NCBI GenBank assembly: GCA_018436725.1
Contig: JAHDKT010000081.1
Span: 1-64,000 of the forward strand
From: Synergistaceae bacterium
GTDB lineage: Bacteria > Synergistota > Synergistia > Synergistales > Aminobacteriaceae
DNA length: 64,000 nt
Direction of reading: 5' to 3'
The notes beneath the pieces are model-generated. The model saw only the letters and a list, made by a program, of their open reading frames with translations, did not search any database and was not told where the DNA came from. Position numbers and translations under genes: made by a program. This document shows, in pieces, positions 32,906 through 41,255 of this stretch (position 1 is its first letter; every line of letters starts with the position of its first letter).

Positions 32906-33394
32906 ATGGGAACTGAGCGATTCGCAAAAATAGTCAATACTTTCGGAGGGGCTTTCCTGCACGTTTGCAACGAATGCGGCCTGAAGGTCTCTCTGGTCAA
33001 GTCGTCCGTGAAGGCGGGCGTAGCGGCCGAAGGAAGTTGCCTCGCCGCTCTGGTGGGCATAGTGGGATCCGTGCGGGGAACGGCGGTAGTCCTTTTGAAC
33101 AGAGAAGGATTCGCCTCCGTGGTGTCGGGAATGACGGGAGGGATGTTGACGGCGGACATAGACGATCCCGTGTCCACTTCCGTGCTCGGGGAGCTGGTGA
33201 ACATGGTATGCGGGAGGGCGCTCGTATCGGGAGGAATCGAAGGCGCCGAAGTGACGCCCCCGCACATGGTGGCGGGGACGAATATACGAAACGTTCCGGC
33301 GACTACTCCGGGGATGAAATCTTTCACCTTGCCGTTCGACGTGGCGCCCGGAGGAACGGCGTTCCTCGTGCTTGCCCTGCAGGGAGAAGAGTAG
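32906..33394 (+). CDS. CheX/CheC-like CheY-phosphatase
   Basis: A 162-residue soluble protein. The single ELVNMVCGRA motif gives the E96-x-x-N99 pair of the CheC/CheX phosphatase family, which dephosphorylates CheY~P, and the flanks (TGGML before it, VTPPHMVAGTNI after it) agree with CheX. One copy of the motif is typical of CheX. AGGAGG precedes ATG 32906. It is 17 bases behind the GGDEF/HD-GYP gene, suggesting a link between c-di-GMP and chemotaxis or another response regulator (inference). A strong terminator follows. Confidence 0.75.
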   Translation: MGTERFAKIVNTFGGAFLHVCNECGLKVSLVKSSVKAGVAAEGSCLAALVGIVGSVRGTAVVLLNREGFASVVSGMTGGMLTADIDDPVSTSVLGELVNMVCGRALVSGGIEGAEVTPPHMVAGTNIRNVPATTPGMKSFTLPFDVAPGGTAFLVLALQGEE

Positions 33395-33435
33395 CTCCGC
33401 CTTTTATTCCTCACGCTCGACCGAGTTGCTTTCTA

Positions 33436-33467
33436 ACGGAGACGATATTGACGTCTCCGTTTTTTTA
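33436..33467 (+). terminator. intrinsic terminator after the CheX-like gene
   Basis: ACGGAGACG at 33436-33444 pairs with CGTCTCCGT at 33452-33460, followed by six or seven T. Confidence 0.85.
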
Positions 33468-33531
33468 TGCTATTTTGCATTTAGTAAATAAGTAATTTAG
33501 TGTTTTACTTAATGATTCGAGGTGCCGTTTA

Positions 33532-33864
33532 GTGGACAGAAAAAAGGAGCTGCTGATGGAGTACAGGCGGCGGAAGCGGGAGATGGGCGTCTATCTCTTC
33601 GAGTGCGCGGAGGGCGGAAGCTACATCGGGCGCGCCGACGACCCGAAGAGCGCGATCAACAAGAACGTCTTCCAGCTGAAGATGCGGTGTCATCCGAACA
33701 AGCGCCTGCAGAAGGAGTGGTCGGAGAGGGGAGAGGCGGCGTTCTCGGTGCGCGTGCTGGATTCGTTGGAGTACGAGGAAGAGACGAAAGAGGAGTGCGC
33801 CGAAGAACTTGCGATGCTCTTCGACGACTGGATGCGGAAAATGAAGAATGCGGAGGTTGTATGA
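33532..33864 (+). CDS. GIY-YIG nuclease-family protein
   Basis: 110 residues. The region GVYLFECAEGGSYIGRADD (about 18-36) carries a GIY-YIG-like pair of motifs, followed by INKNVFQLKMRCHPNKRLQKEWSERG, which is shared by a small GIY-YIG subgroup. The canonical catalytic pattern is partly kept (G-V-Y then Y-I-G, Arg after, terminal Glu). Members are predicted endonucleases but this subgroup is untested. It starts GTG 33532 behind an AT-rich region and runs to within one base of the DUF6530 gene, forming a pair. Confidence 0.72.
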   Translation: MDRKKELLMEYRRRKREMGVYLFECAEGGSYIGRADDPKSAINKNVFQLKMRCHPNKRLQKEWSERGEAAFSVRVLDSLEYEEETKEECAEELAMLFDDWMRKMKNAEVV

Positions 33865-33865
33865 A

Positions 33866-34360
33866 ATGAAAATCCCGACGACATTGAAGCACAAACCGGT
33901 GGTCGCGGTGGAGAACTACGAGAACGTGGACGGGCGGCAGGCGTACAACTCCGAGGCCAAGGGGCTCTCCCTCGGGCTTGCCCAGTGGAACGACCGGGGC
34001 AGGGTGGACGTCTCGGCGAAGGTCTGGCGGCATACGGGCGGGAAGTGGTCGCGCCAGTCCGAAGAGCTGCCGATGCACAGGGTGATCGACATGGCCATCC
34101 TCGTCTGCACGGCGAAGCGCTACTTTTCGGAGAGCTACCGCCGTCCCGAACCGTACGACAAGCAAAATCCCCGTATCGACAGGATCGGACTCCAGGGGGA
34201 CGCGATGAGCGTGGAGATCTGCACGGGCAACCCGATGATCGACCAGGACATCGAACTCTTCCAGGAGGCGCTCCGGCGCGACGACGAACTGATGTCCGAG
34301 CGGCTGCATACCCTCGCGAATCTCCTGATCGAAATGGGGTACGGGAACAGCGCGCGGTGA
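33866..34360 (+). CDS. DUF6530-family protein
   Basis: 164 residues without signal or membrane segments. The segments YENVDGRQAYNSEAKGLSLG and ELPMHRVIDMAILVC, and IDRIGLQGDAMSVEI, resemble a conserved bacterial family (DUF6530 from memory), with no known function. GGAGG precedes ATG 33866. The gene begins one base after the GIY-YIG gene ends, so translation is probably coupled. A downstream hairpin lies between it and the convergent glycerophosphodiesterase gene. Confidence 0.6.
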   Translation: MKIPTTLKHKPVVAVENYENVDGRQAYNSEAKGLSLGLAQWNDRGRVDVSAKVWRHTGGKWSRQSEELPMHRVIDMAILVCTAKRYFSESYRRPEPYDKQNPRIDRIGLQGDAMSVEICTGNPMIDQDIELFQEALRRDDELMSERLHTLANLLIEMGYGNSAR

Positions 34361-34461
34361 GGGCGAAGGATTTTTTCGGGGTTCCGCGTAACGAGACGCG
34401 CGTGATCGATGCTTTATGTCCCCCCGAGGCGGCGCGCCGCTTGTCGGGAGCCAAAATGTGA

Positions 34462-34487
34462 GCGGGGAGAGCGAAAGCTCCCCCCGC
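34462..34487. terminator. hairpin between convergent genes
   Basis: GCGGGGAGAGC at 34462-34472 pairs with GCTCCCCCCGC at 34477-34487 with one mismatch and a GAAA loop. It lies between DUF6530 (rightward) and the glycerophosphodiesterase gene (leftward). Confidence 0.4.
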
Positions 34488-34513
34488 CGTATCTTGTCGC
34501 GGACTCTTCGGGC

Positions 34514-35287
34514 TCAGAACGACGCGCAGGAAAGCTCCTGCACGCGCTTCCTCCCGCCGATGAAACCCGGCCGGTCGGTGGCGATCCAGATATCCCCGTG
34601 AACGCCCTCCAGTTTTTCCATCAGCCAGTCGAACTGCCACTCTTCGTTGACGGTCCAGAGGATCGGGGTGATGCCGTCCGCCTGAAGCTCCGCAAGAAGC
34701 CTCCGGTCGGCCATGGTCCAGACCAGGGAAACCCAGTCGCACGCGGCGTGCATGCAGTGCTCCGGGATCATGAAGGCTTCGTCGTGGAAGATCAGCCCGG
34801 TCCGTATCGACGGATCGCGATCCTTCAGCTTCCGCATCATAGGATGATTGAACGACTCGACCATGAACGAGTCCCTCGGGTATCCCGCAAGCTCCTTCAA
34901 CACCAGGTCGATCATGTCGGGGTGGATGTTGCCGGGATTTTTCAGCTCGACGCAGAGGAACTTGCGCCCGCCGACCATCCGCAGCAGTTCGGAGAAGCGC
35001 ATGATCCGCTGTCTTGAGAACTCCGGCGCGAAGAAGGAGCCCATGTCGAAGCATCTCAGCTCGTCGTAGGTATGGTCGCGGACGAAACCCTCTCCGTAGG
35101 AGGTCCGCCCGAGAGCGATGTCGTGCATCACGACCACCTGCCCGTCCTTGGTGACCTGGAGGTCGCACTCCACGGCGTCCGCGTCGATCCCGATTTCGGC
35201 GTCGAGCGCGGCCAGAAAAGCCGCTCCGGTGTTCTCCGGCGCCGCGCCGGCCCACCCTCTGTGCGCTATTTCGTACAGCGTGAACAC
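34514..35287 (-). CDS. ugpQ: glycerophosphodiester phosphodiesterase (cytoplasmic, UgpQ-like)
   Basis: A 257-residue GDPD-family enzyme. The N-terminus IAHRGWAGAAPENT gives the HRG...PENT metal and catalytic motif, VECDLQVTKDGQVVVMHD gives the ECD metal ligands and the second catalytic His, and LCVELK gives the later Glu/Lys. It hydrolyses deacylated phospholipids to glycerol-3-phosphate and an alcohol. There is no signal peptide, so the substrate must be imported first. It is the last gene of the UgpCAEB operon, three bases behind the binding-protein gene, the arrangement seen in ugp operons. Confidence 0.92.
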   Translation of the reverse strand: MFTLYEIAHRGWAGAAPENTGAAFLAALDAEIGIDADAVECDLQVTKDGQVVVMHDIALGRTSYGEGFVRDHTYDELRCFDMGSFFAPEFSRQRIMRFSELLRMVGGRKFLCVELKNPGNIHPDMIDLVLKELAGYPRDSFMVESFNHPMMRKLKDRDPSIRTGLIFHDEAFMIPEHCMHAACDWVSLVWTMADRRLLAELQADGITPILWTVNEEWQFDWLMEKLEGVHGDIWIATDRPGFIGGRKRVQELSCASF

Positions 35288-35290
35288 GGT

Positions 35291-36592
35291 TTAGTCCTCC
35301 CTGTCGAGAAGTTCCTGAACCTGCACGGCGGCCGACTTCACCGACGTCTCCGGAGCTATGGAGAGATCGCGCATGGGCTTTTTGAACTCCTCCTGCATCA
35401 GGACCGACATCTCGCGGTACCCCTTGATCATCGGGCGCGTTTTCGCGTGTTCGAGCTGTTCCAGCGCGACGCGGTACTGAGGATACTTCGCGTGAAGCGC
35501 GCGGATCCTCTCGGAAGCCGCGGCTTCATGGGTGACCGGCATGTACCCCGTCACTTCGCTGAAGAGCGCGGCGTTCTCCTCGTTGGTCATGAACTTGAGG
35601 AATTCGGCCGCGGCCGCCCGCTTCTCCTTGGGGGACTTCTCCAGAACGACGAGGCACGCGCCGCCGGTGGGAACGCCGCGCTGCTTCCCGGCGGGCAGGA
35701 ACGCCGTTCCAAGCTCGAAGACGCCCTCGCTCACCTCGATCAAGCCGCCGAGACTCGCCGTCGACAGCTGGACCATCGCGGTCTTGCCGGTGGCGAAGTC
35801 GTTCCGCACGACGTCCCACGCGTTGTAGTCCTGTCCCACGGGCGCCTTCATGATGCCTTCGCGCACCATGTCCTGCCAGAGCTTCACGATGGCTGTGCCC
35901 TCGGGCGAGTCGAAGGCCGTCTTCTTTTCATCGGACGAGAAGATGCTTCCGCCCTGCTGGAAGACGCCCGCCTCGTAGAACCAGATGTCGATGGGCGTGG
36001 AGAAGCCGAAAATCCCCTTCTCCGCGTTCGTCAGCTTCCGCGAGAATTCGACCAGCTCGTCCCATGTCCGCGGCCCCTTCTCGTCGAGGCCGGCCGCCTT
36101 GAGCATGCTCTTGTTGACGTACAGAATCGGCGTGCTGCGGCAGAAGGGAACGGCGACGAACTTGCCGTCGATGTAGGAGTTCTTCATCAGCCCTTCGAGG
36201 AAGTTCGCCTGTTCTTTTTCGGAGAACCAGGGGCTGAGGTCCGCGAGCGCGCCGGAGTAGCCGAACTGCCCCACCTGCGCCACCTCCAGCAGCGTGACGT
36301 CCGGCTGCGTTTTGGAGACGATGCTCGACTGGAGCTTCGCGGCGTTCTGGTAGTAGTCGCCCTGGGAGATGGCCTTCACTTCGATCGTGCTTTGCGACTT
36401 GTTGAACTTATCGGTTAACTCTGCGATGAATTCGCCGTTCTTTCCTCTGAGGGAGTACCAGAAGTCCAGATGAACCTTCTCCGCCGCTTCCGCCGTTCCC
36501 GCCATGCACGCCGCTCCCAGCAGAGCGGCCGCGACGATGGAGACCGCTCTCTTCTTCAAACCGTTTTCCGTGAAAAAAACCGACTTTCCCAT
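35291..36592 (-). CDS. ugpB: family-1 extracellular solute-binding protein, UgpB-like
   Basis: A 433-residue binding protein with a signal peptide (basic start, hydrophobic run VSIVAAALLGAACMAGTAEA, cleavage near residue 32). The opening of the mature protein, HLDFWYSLRGKNGEFIAELT, is the UgpB start, and the later segments PILYVNKSMLKAAGL and RTWDELVEFSRKL match. UgpB binds sn-glycerol-3-phosphate and glycerophosphocholine. ATG 36592 follows AGAGGTG; the upstream start at 36640 lacks a ribosome-binding site. Glycerophosphodiesterase follows, supporting the substrate call. Confidence 0.88.
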   Translation of the reverse strand: MGKSVFFTENGLKKRAVSIVAAALLGAACMAGTAEAAEKVHLDFWYSLRGKNGEFIAELTDKFNKSQSTIEVKAISQGDYYQNAAKLQSSIVSKTQPDVTLLEVAQVGQFGYSGALADLSPWFSEKEQANFLEGLMKNSYIDGKFVAVPFCRSTPILYVNKSMLKAAGLDEKGPRTWDELVEFSRKLTNAEKGIFGFSTPIDIWFYEAGVFQQGGSIFSSDEKKTAFDSPEGTAIVKLWQDMVREGIMKAPVGQDYNAWDVVRNDFATGKTAMVQLSTASLGGLIEVSEGVFELGTAFLPAGKQRGVPTGGACLVVLEKSPKEKRAAAAEFLKFMTNEENAALFSEVTGYMPVTHEAAASERIRALHAKYPQYRVALEQLEHAKTRPMIKGYREMSVLMQEEFKKPMRDLSIAPETSVKSAAVQVQELLDRED

Positions 36593-36645
36593 TGTGTGTT
36601 CACCTCTTCTGTATGTATGGTTTCGTGTATGTTGTGACATCGGTT

Positions 36646-37566
36646 CTACTTGATGCCGTTATAGGCGAAGGCGCGCTTGATCCATCGATTGGCGGAGACG
36701 TAGGCCAGAAGGACGGGCGCGACGAGGATCATGTTCGCCGCCATCGTGGTGTGCCAGTGCTTCACGCCGCCGTCGGCGTCGATCAGCCGCACGACCGCCA
36801 GAGAGAGCGTCCGCACGCTCTCGTCGTTCGTCATGGAGAGCACCCAGAAGTAGTCGTTCCAGTGCGAGATGAACGAGAAGAGCACGAACGTCATCAGCGT
36901 GGGAATCACCGAGGGAAGAAGCACTCTGCGGACGATGACGAACTCGGATGCCCCGTCGAGGCGCGCCGATTCCACGATCTCCGCCGGAATTTGCCGGAAG
37001 CTCTGCGTCAGCAGGAAGATTCCGAAGGCCGACGAGGCGAAGGGGAGGATCAGCGGGACGTAGGTGTTGATCATCCCAAGACGGCTGAAGAACAGGTAAA
37101 GCGGAAGAAAGGTCACCTGCGGCGGGATCATCAGCCCCGCGATGACGAGCGTGAAGAGCGGTTTGGAGAAACGGAACCGCTTGAAGGCGAAGGCGTAGGA
37201 CGCGGGGAGGATGACCGCGAGCTGTATCAGGATGATGCCGATGGCCACCGCGACGCTGTTCAACGCCGCCGCGGGAAAGTTGCTCGAGTTCCATACCGCC
37301 GGGAAGTTTTCCCACATGAAGACTTTCGGCAACAGCGTCGGAGGAAACTGGAGCGTTTCGGCGAGCGTCTTCAGCGAAGTGCCGAACATCCAGAAGAAGG
37401 GGAAGAGAAAGAACGCCCCCAGAGCGAGCAGCGCCAGCGCCTCCAGAAGTTTGAAACAGCCCCGCGCGACGGACGCCCGAAGAGCGTCCGCGTCCGAACG
37501 GGAGGACGCGCGGGGCGCCGCGCTATCTATAGTGAACCCGTCGTGAAAGGAGTTTGAAGTTGGCAT
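36646..37566 (-). CDS. ugpE: sn-glycerol-3-phosphate ABC importer permease UgpE
   Basis: A 306-residue permease of the MalG/UgpE type, with about six membrane segments and the EAA loop EIVESARLDGASEFVIVRRV near 203-222. The first 40 residues before the first membrane helix are longer than usual and charged. AGGAGG precedes ATG 37566, so the 44-base overlap with ugpA appears real. It pairs with UgpA and takes substrate from UgpB. The gene for UgpB follows 53 bases downstream. Confidence 0.9.
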   Translation of the reverse strand: MPTSNSFHDGFTIDSAAPRASSRSDADALRASVARGCFKLLEALALLALGAFFLFPFFWMFGTSLKTLAETLQFPPTLLPKVFMWENFPAVWNSSNFPAAALNSVAVAIGIILIQLAVILPASYAFAFKRFRFSKPLFTLVIAGLMIPPQVTFLPLYLFFSRLGMINTYVPLILPFASSAFGIFLLTQSFRQIPAEIVESARLDGASEFVIVRRVLLPSVIPTLMTFVLFSFISHWNDYFWVLSMTNDESVRTLSLAVVRLIDADGGVKHWHTTMAANMILVAPVLLAYVSANRWIKRAFAYNGIK

Positions 37567-38422
37567 AGGTCACGCCTCCTGCGATGAGCATCAGGACGAC
37601 GGCTCCCACGGAGGCCTCGCCGATCCTGTAGAATTCGAAACCCGTCTGGTAGATCCAGTGGACGAGCATGTTGCTGGAGTTCAGCGGTCCTCCTCTGGTG
37701 AGCACGTGCACCGAGTCGAAGACCTGGAAGGACGCCGTCACGTTGACGATCAGCAGAAAGAAGAGCGACGGCGAGAGCAGCGGAATCGTGATGCGGAAGA
37801 GCGTGCGCAGTCTTCCGGCTCTGTCGAGGCGCGCCGACTCGTAGATCTCCTTCGGGAGGCTCTGAAGCCCGGCGATCAGAATCAGGGCGTTGTATCCCAG
37901 GCTCTTCCAGATGCCGATGAAGACCAGCGAGAAGAGGGCGCTCTTTTCGCTTTCGAGCCACATGATCTTCTCCTGCCCGAAGCGCGCGAGCAGCGCCTGA
38001 ACCCCCGATAAATCCAGGATGTAGTTCAGCAGCCCGATGTCCGGCTCCATGATCCACATCCACAGAATGCCCACCGAGACCATGGAGACGATATGCGGCG
38101 TGAAGACGGCGGACTGGGCGAGGTTCTTGACGATGGAGTTCTCGTTCAACCAGAGGGCGAGCAGCAGCGCCAGCGCCACGGAGAGGGTCGTCATCAGCGC
38201 CATGTAGACGCAGCTGTTGGAGAGCACCTGCAGGAAAGAGGCGTTCGAGAAGACGCGGACGTAGTTCGCCGCTCCGACGAACCGGCGCGTGTCGCTCAGC
38301 ATGTCCCATCTGTGGAAACTCAGCCAGACGGCGAAGAGAATCGGATAGATCATGAAGAGCGCGCTGCCCGCGAGCGCAGGAAGCGTCAGCAGGTAGGCGG
38401 AGTTGAAGCGCCGTCTACTCAT
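37523..38422 (-). CDS. ugpA: sn-glycerol-3-phosphate ABC importer permease UgpA
   Basis: A 299-residue permease of the MalF/UgpA type with six membrane segments. The EAA loop is KEIYESARLDRAGRLRTLFR near 190-209, followed by TIPLLSPSLFFLLIVN. The start overlaps the end of ugpC by eight bases, so translation is probably coupled. It forms the channel with UgpE. Confidence 0.9.
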   Translation of the reverse strand: MSRRRFNSAYLLTLPALAGSALFMIYPILFAVWLSFHRWDMLSDTRRFVGAANYVRVFSNASFLQVLSNSCVYMALMTTLSVALALLLALWLNENSIVKNLAQSAVFTPHIVSMVSVGILWMWIMEPDIGLLNYILDLSGVQALLARFGQEKIMWLESEKSALFSLVFIGIWKSLGYNALILIAGLQSLPKEIYESARLDRAGRLRTLFRITIPLLSPSLFFLLIVNVTASFQVFDSVHVLTRGGPLNSSNMLVHWIYQTGFEFYRIGEASVGAVVLMLIAGGVTYANFKLLSRRVHYR

Positions 38423-39458
38423 GGCGGGACCGCAGCCTCTCCATGAGGGTCCGCTCCCGCTCCGGGTCGGCGACGCGCCTTCCGTCCTTTTCGAAGAAGG
38501 CGAACGCGCCGACGGGGATGTAGAGTTGGACCTCGTCGCCGGGGGCGACGTCGTCCAGTTCGCTTTTCACCATGTCGCGCCCGTACGGAGTCTTGAAGCA
38601 GTAGAGCGTGTCGGCGCCGAGAATCTCGCGCGTGACCGCGCGCCCTCCCATACGGACGAAACCGCCCTCCGGAGCGGAGAAACGCGCCGCGCGCGGGCGG
38701 AACCCGAACATCGCCTCGTCGCCCAGCGGATGAACGTTCATTCCGGGGTCGCCGATGAACTGGGCGGTGAAGACGCAGTTCGGAGAGGCGTAGACCTCTC
38801 TGGGAGTCCCTTTCTGGAGCACCTTGCCGCCGTCCATGATGACGAGCTGCTGCCCCATCGTCATCGCCTCGATCTGGTCGTGCGTGACGAAGACGAAGGT
38901 GGAGCCCAGCTTCTGGTGCAGCTCGATCAGCTCCGTCCTCATCTGGTTGCGCAGCTTCGCGTCGAGGTTGCTCAAGGGCTCGTCCATCAGAAAGACCCTC
39001 GGCTTCTTCGAGACCGCGCGCGCCAGAGCCACTCGCTGCCGCTGTCCGCCGGAGAGCTTGGAGGGCAGCGAGTTCGCGTACTCCTGCAAGCCGACCATCT
39101 CCAGCACGCTCCCCACGATCTCTTCCCGCTCGGCCCCGGGGACGCGCGCGTTCTCCAATCCGAACTCGATATTCTGCCGCACCGTCATATGCGGGTAGAT
39201 CGCGTAGTTCTGGAAGACGAACGCGATGTCCCGCTTTCCGGGCTCCCGGTCCGTCACATCCGCGCCGTCGATGAAGATGCGCCCCTCGGTGACGCTCTCC
39301 AGCCCGGCGATCATCCGCAGGGCGGTCGTCTTTCCGCAGCCGGAAGGGCCCACCAGGACGGTGAACGAGCCCTCCTCCACCTTCAGATTCAGCTTCTCGA
39401 TCACTCTGTTCTTTCCGTCGTACACCTTGGTCACGTTGTGGAATTCTATACGGGCCAC
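38415..39458 (-). CDS. ugpC: ABC importer ATPase, UgpC/MalK type
   Basis: A 347-residue nucleotide-binding subunit with Walker A GPSGCGKTTA near 37-46, signature LSGGQRQRV near 134-142, Walker B VFLMDEPLSNLD near 155-166, and the C-terminal TOBE-like regulatory part (MFGFRPRAARF) typical of the CUT1 family. GTG 39458 follows GGAGG at nine bases. It is the first gene of the leftward operon C-A-E-B-phosphodiesterase. In E. coli the ugp ATPase is subject to control by the phosphodiesterase and by phosphate; no PHO box was recognised here. Confidence 0.9.
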   Translation of the reverse strand: MARIEFHNVTKVYDGKNRVIEKLNLKVEEGSFTVLVGPSGCGKTTALRMIAGLESVTEGRIFIDGADVTDREPGKRDIAFVFQNYAIYPHMTVRQNIEFGLENARVPGAEREEIVGSVLEMVGLQEYANSLPSKLSGGQRQRVALARAVSKKPRVFLMDEPLSNLDAKLRNQMRTELIELHQKLGSTFVFVTHDQIEAMTMGQQLVIMDGGKVLQKGTPREVYASPNCVFTAQFIGDPGMNVHPLGDEAMFGFRPRAARFSAPEGGFVRMGGRAVTREILGADTLYCFKTPYGRDMVKSELDDVAPGDEVQLYIPVGAFAFFEKDGRRVADPERERTLMERLRSRHE

Positions 39459-40009
39459 TCCGGACTCACCTCCGTATCGTCGATCGGAGGCGAGCATACC
39501 AGCCGGACGTAATGGAGGTGTTGCGCGGAGGTAACGCTATTGTGGCGAAGCGGAGACGAAACGGTAATGTATCGGTAGCTGCGGAATCGTCATTTTTTCG
39601 TCCTCCATCGATAAAAACTGCGAAGGACTTGGCACACGAACGGGTGACGCTTTCAAGTATTCCGGACATCGTCTCTTCCTTCGGGTGAAGGGGCGGAATA
39701 CTCTCTTGAGAGGTTCGCAGAGCATTCGTAAGAATAAAATGTAGTTTACTTGCAAAAAACGGGTCCATTTTTGTAGATTCCATTCTTTCATCTTTCCCGA
39801 AGGGATTTCCGGTGCTTTTCGTTATCAAGGGAATCGGGATGTGTATTTTTTTTCTACAAAGGTCTTGGCGCGTCTTCTTTCTTCGTCGGAAGTAAAAAAT
39901 CCCTTCGCTCCTTTCTCTTTTTTTTATATTGTTTAAAAATATCCTTCTTATATACTCGGGCGAACGAGGTTGGGCTATCCAAAATCAACACAAAAAGGTG
40001 GTCGGTGGA
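39459..40009. other. divergent intergenic region, about 550 bases
   Basis: It separates the leftward ugp operon from the rightward M20 operon. The part from about 39690 is clearly richer in A+T than the surroundings, with T tracts near 39849 and 39922. No gene with a ribosome-binding site was found. A promoter for the M20 operon is at 39929-39956; no convincing ugp promoter was found. Confidence 0.5.
39929..39956 (+). promoter_or_regulatory. promoter of the M20-DUF5058 operon
   Basis: TTGTTT at 39929-39934 and TATACT at 39951-39956 with a 16-base spacer, about 54 bases before the first ATG. Confidence 0.5.
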
Positions 40010-41203
40010 ATGGATTTTTCACGCAAAGAAGAACTGGAAAAATGTCTGAGCTTTTTGGACGAAGAGGAAGTAATCCGTTTTCTTTCGGATCTTATCAGGA
40101 TCAACAGCTCGAATCCTCCGGGTAATGAAAAAAACGTGGCCGACAGGGTGAAGCGGAAGCTCGACGAGTACGGCGTCGAATGCGAAGTCATGGAGCTGGA
40201 GCAAGCGAACCGGGCCAATCTGTTCGCGCGAATCGGCGACGAGTCCCGCGGTCCGAATCTTGTCTACGGCGGGCATTACGACGTCGTTCCTTCCGGAGAG
40301 GGATGGAGGTTCGATCCGTTCGGCGCCGTGGTGGAAAACGATGTGATGTACGGGCGAGGAACCAGTGATATGAAAGGCGGAGACGCCGCCATGACGATGG
40401 CGATGTGCATTTTGAAAAAAGCGGGCGTGCCTCTGAACGGCGCTTTGAGCCTTCTCGGAACTTCCGGGGAGGAGGTCGATTTGTACGGGGCGAAAGCATA
40501 CGTGGAGAGATTCGGTGCGGACGGGATCGATGCGCTTGCAATCAGCGAGGCGAGCAACGGGGATATTCTGGTGGCCGAAAAGGGAGCCTTGTGGCTGAAG
40601 TTCGTCTCTAAAGGAAAAAGGGCGCACGGCGGACAGCCCCGACAGGGTATCAATGCCTTGACGAATATGATCCAATTTATAGAAAGAATACAGGGTATGC
40701 AATTCGATGTCGTCGACAATGAATTTCTTACTCCCCCGACTTTGTGCCTTACGAGCATGCACGCGGGCGACCTTACGAACGTCATTCCGGATCGATGCGA
40801 AGCGACTGTGGATATACGAACGATCCCCGGGAATTCGCATTCCGATCTCCTCGCTCGGATCGCAAAAGAGCTTGATGAACTCAAGAAGGAAAACGAGACG
40901 ATCGATATCTCGACGGAGATTCAGCACGATCTGCTTCCGATCGGCACGGATGTGAACAACTCCCTCGTGGGGAGCGCGAAGAACGCCTATAGAGCGGTCT
41001 TCCGGAAGGAGCCCGATCTAAAAGGCGTTGTCTACTATACGGACGCCGTTCCTTTCAGGGAGGTCAAACCGGAACTTCCTCTGGTCATCTTCGGTCCCGG
41101 AGACTACTCCAGAAATCATAAAATCGACGAATACGTCGAGTTGACGAGCGTGCTGGATGCAACGCGTTTTTATATCGCTTTCGCGTTGGATTACCTCAAA
41201 TAG
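40010..41203 (+). CDS. M20-family metallopeptidase/amidohydrolase (ArgE/DapE type)
   Basis: 397 residues. The di-zinc motifs of the M20 family are intact: the first His in GGHYDVVPS near 86-94, bridging Asp in YGRGTSDMKGG near 114-124, catalytic Glu in GTSGEEVD near 150, the next metal ligand in ISEASNG, and the last His in the closing part (NHKIDEYVEL). Enzymes of the group cut N-acyl amino acids or short peptides. AAGGTGG precedes ATG 40010. It is the first gene of an operon with two membrane proteins and a convergent PucR regulator, suggesting it processes an imported amide (inference). Confidence 0.88.
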   Translation: MDFSRKEELEKCLSFLDEEEVIRFLSDLIRINSSNPPGNEKNVADRVKRKLDEYGVECEVMELEQANRANLFARIGDESRGPNLVYGGHYDVVPSGEGWRFDPFGAVVENDVMYGRGTSDMKGGDAAMTMAMCILKKAGVPLNGALSLLGTSGEEVDLYGAKAYVERFGADGIDALAISEASNGDILVAEKGALWLKFVSKGKRAHGGQPRQGINALTNMIQFIERIQGMQFDVVDNEFLTPPTLCLTSMHAGDLTNVIPDRCEATVDIRTIPGNSHSDLLARIAKELDELKKENETIDISTEIQHDLLPIGTDVNNSLVGSAKNAYRAVFRKEPDLKGVVYYTDAVPFREVKPELPLVIFGPGDYSRNHKIDEYVELTSVLDATRFYIAFALDYLK

Positions 41204-41255
41204 AGAGAGCGAGCCTCGAACTGCGGCGGTTTTCATACTTTAGGAGGTGAAGGTT

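Noticed and set aside
39541..39830. Possible remnant gene or mobile-element end in the ugp/M20 intergenic region.
   Set aside because: No terminal inverted repeats, target duplications or family-like translation could be found; only higher A+T.
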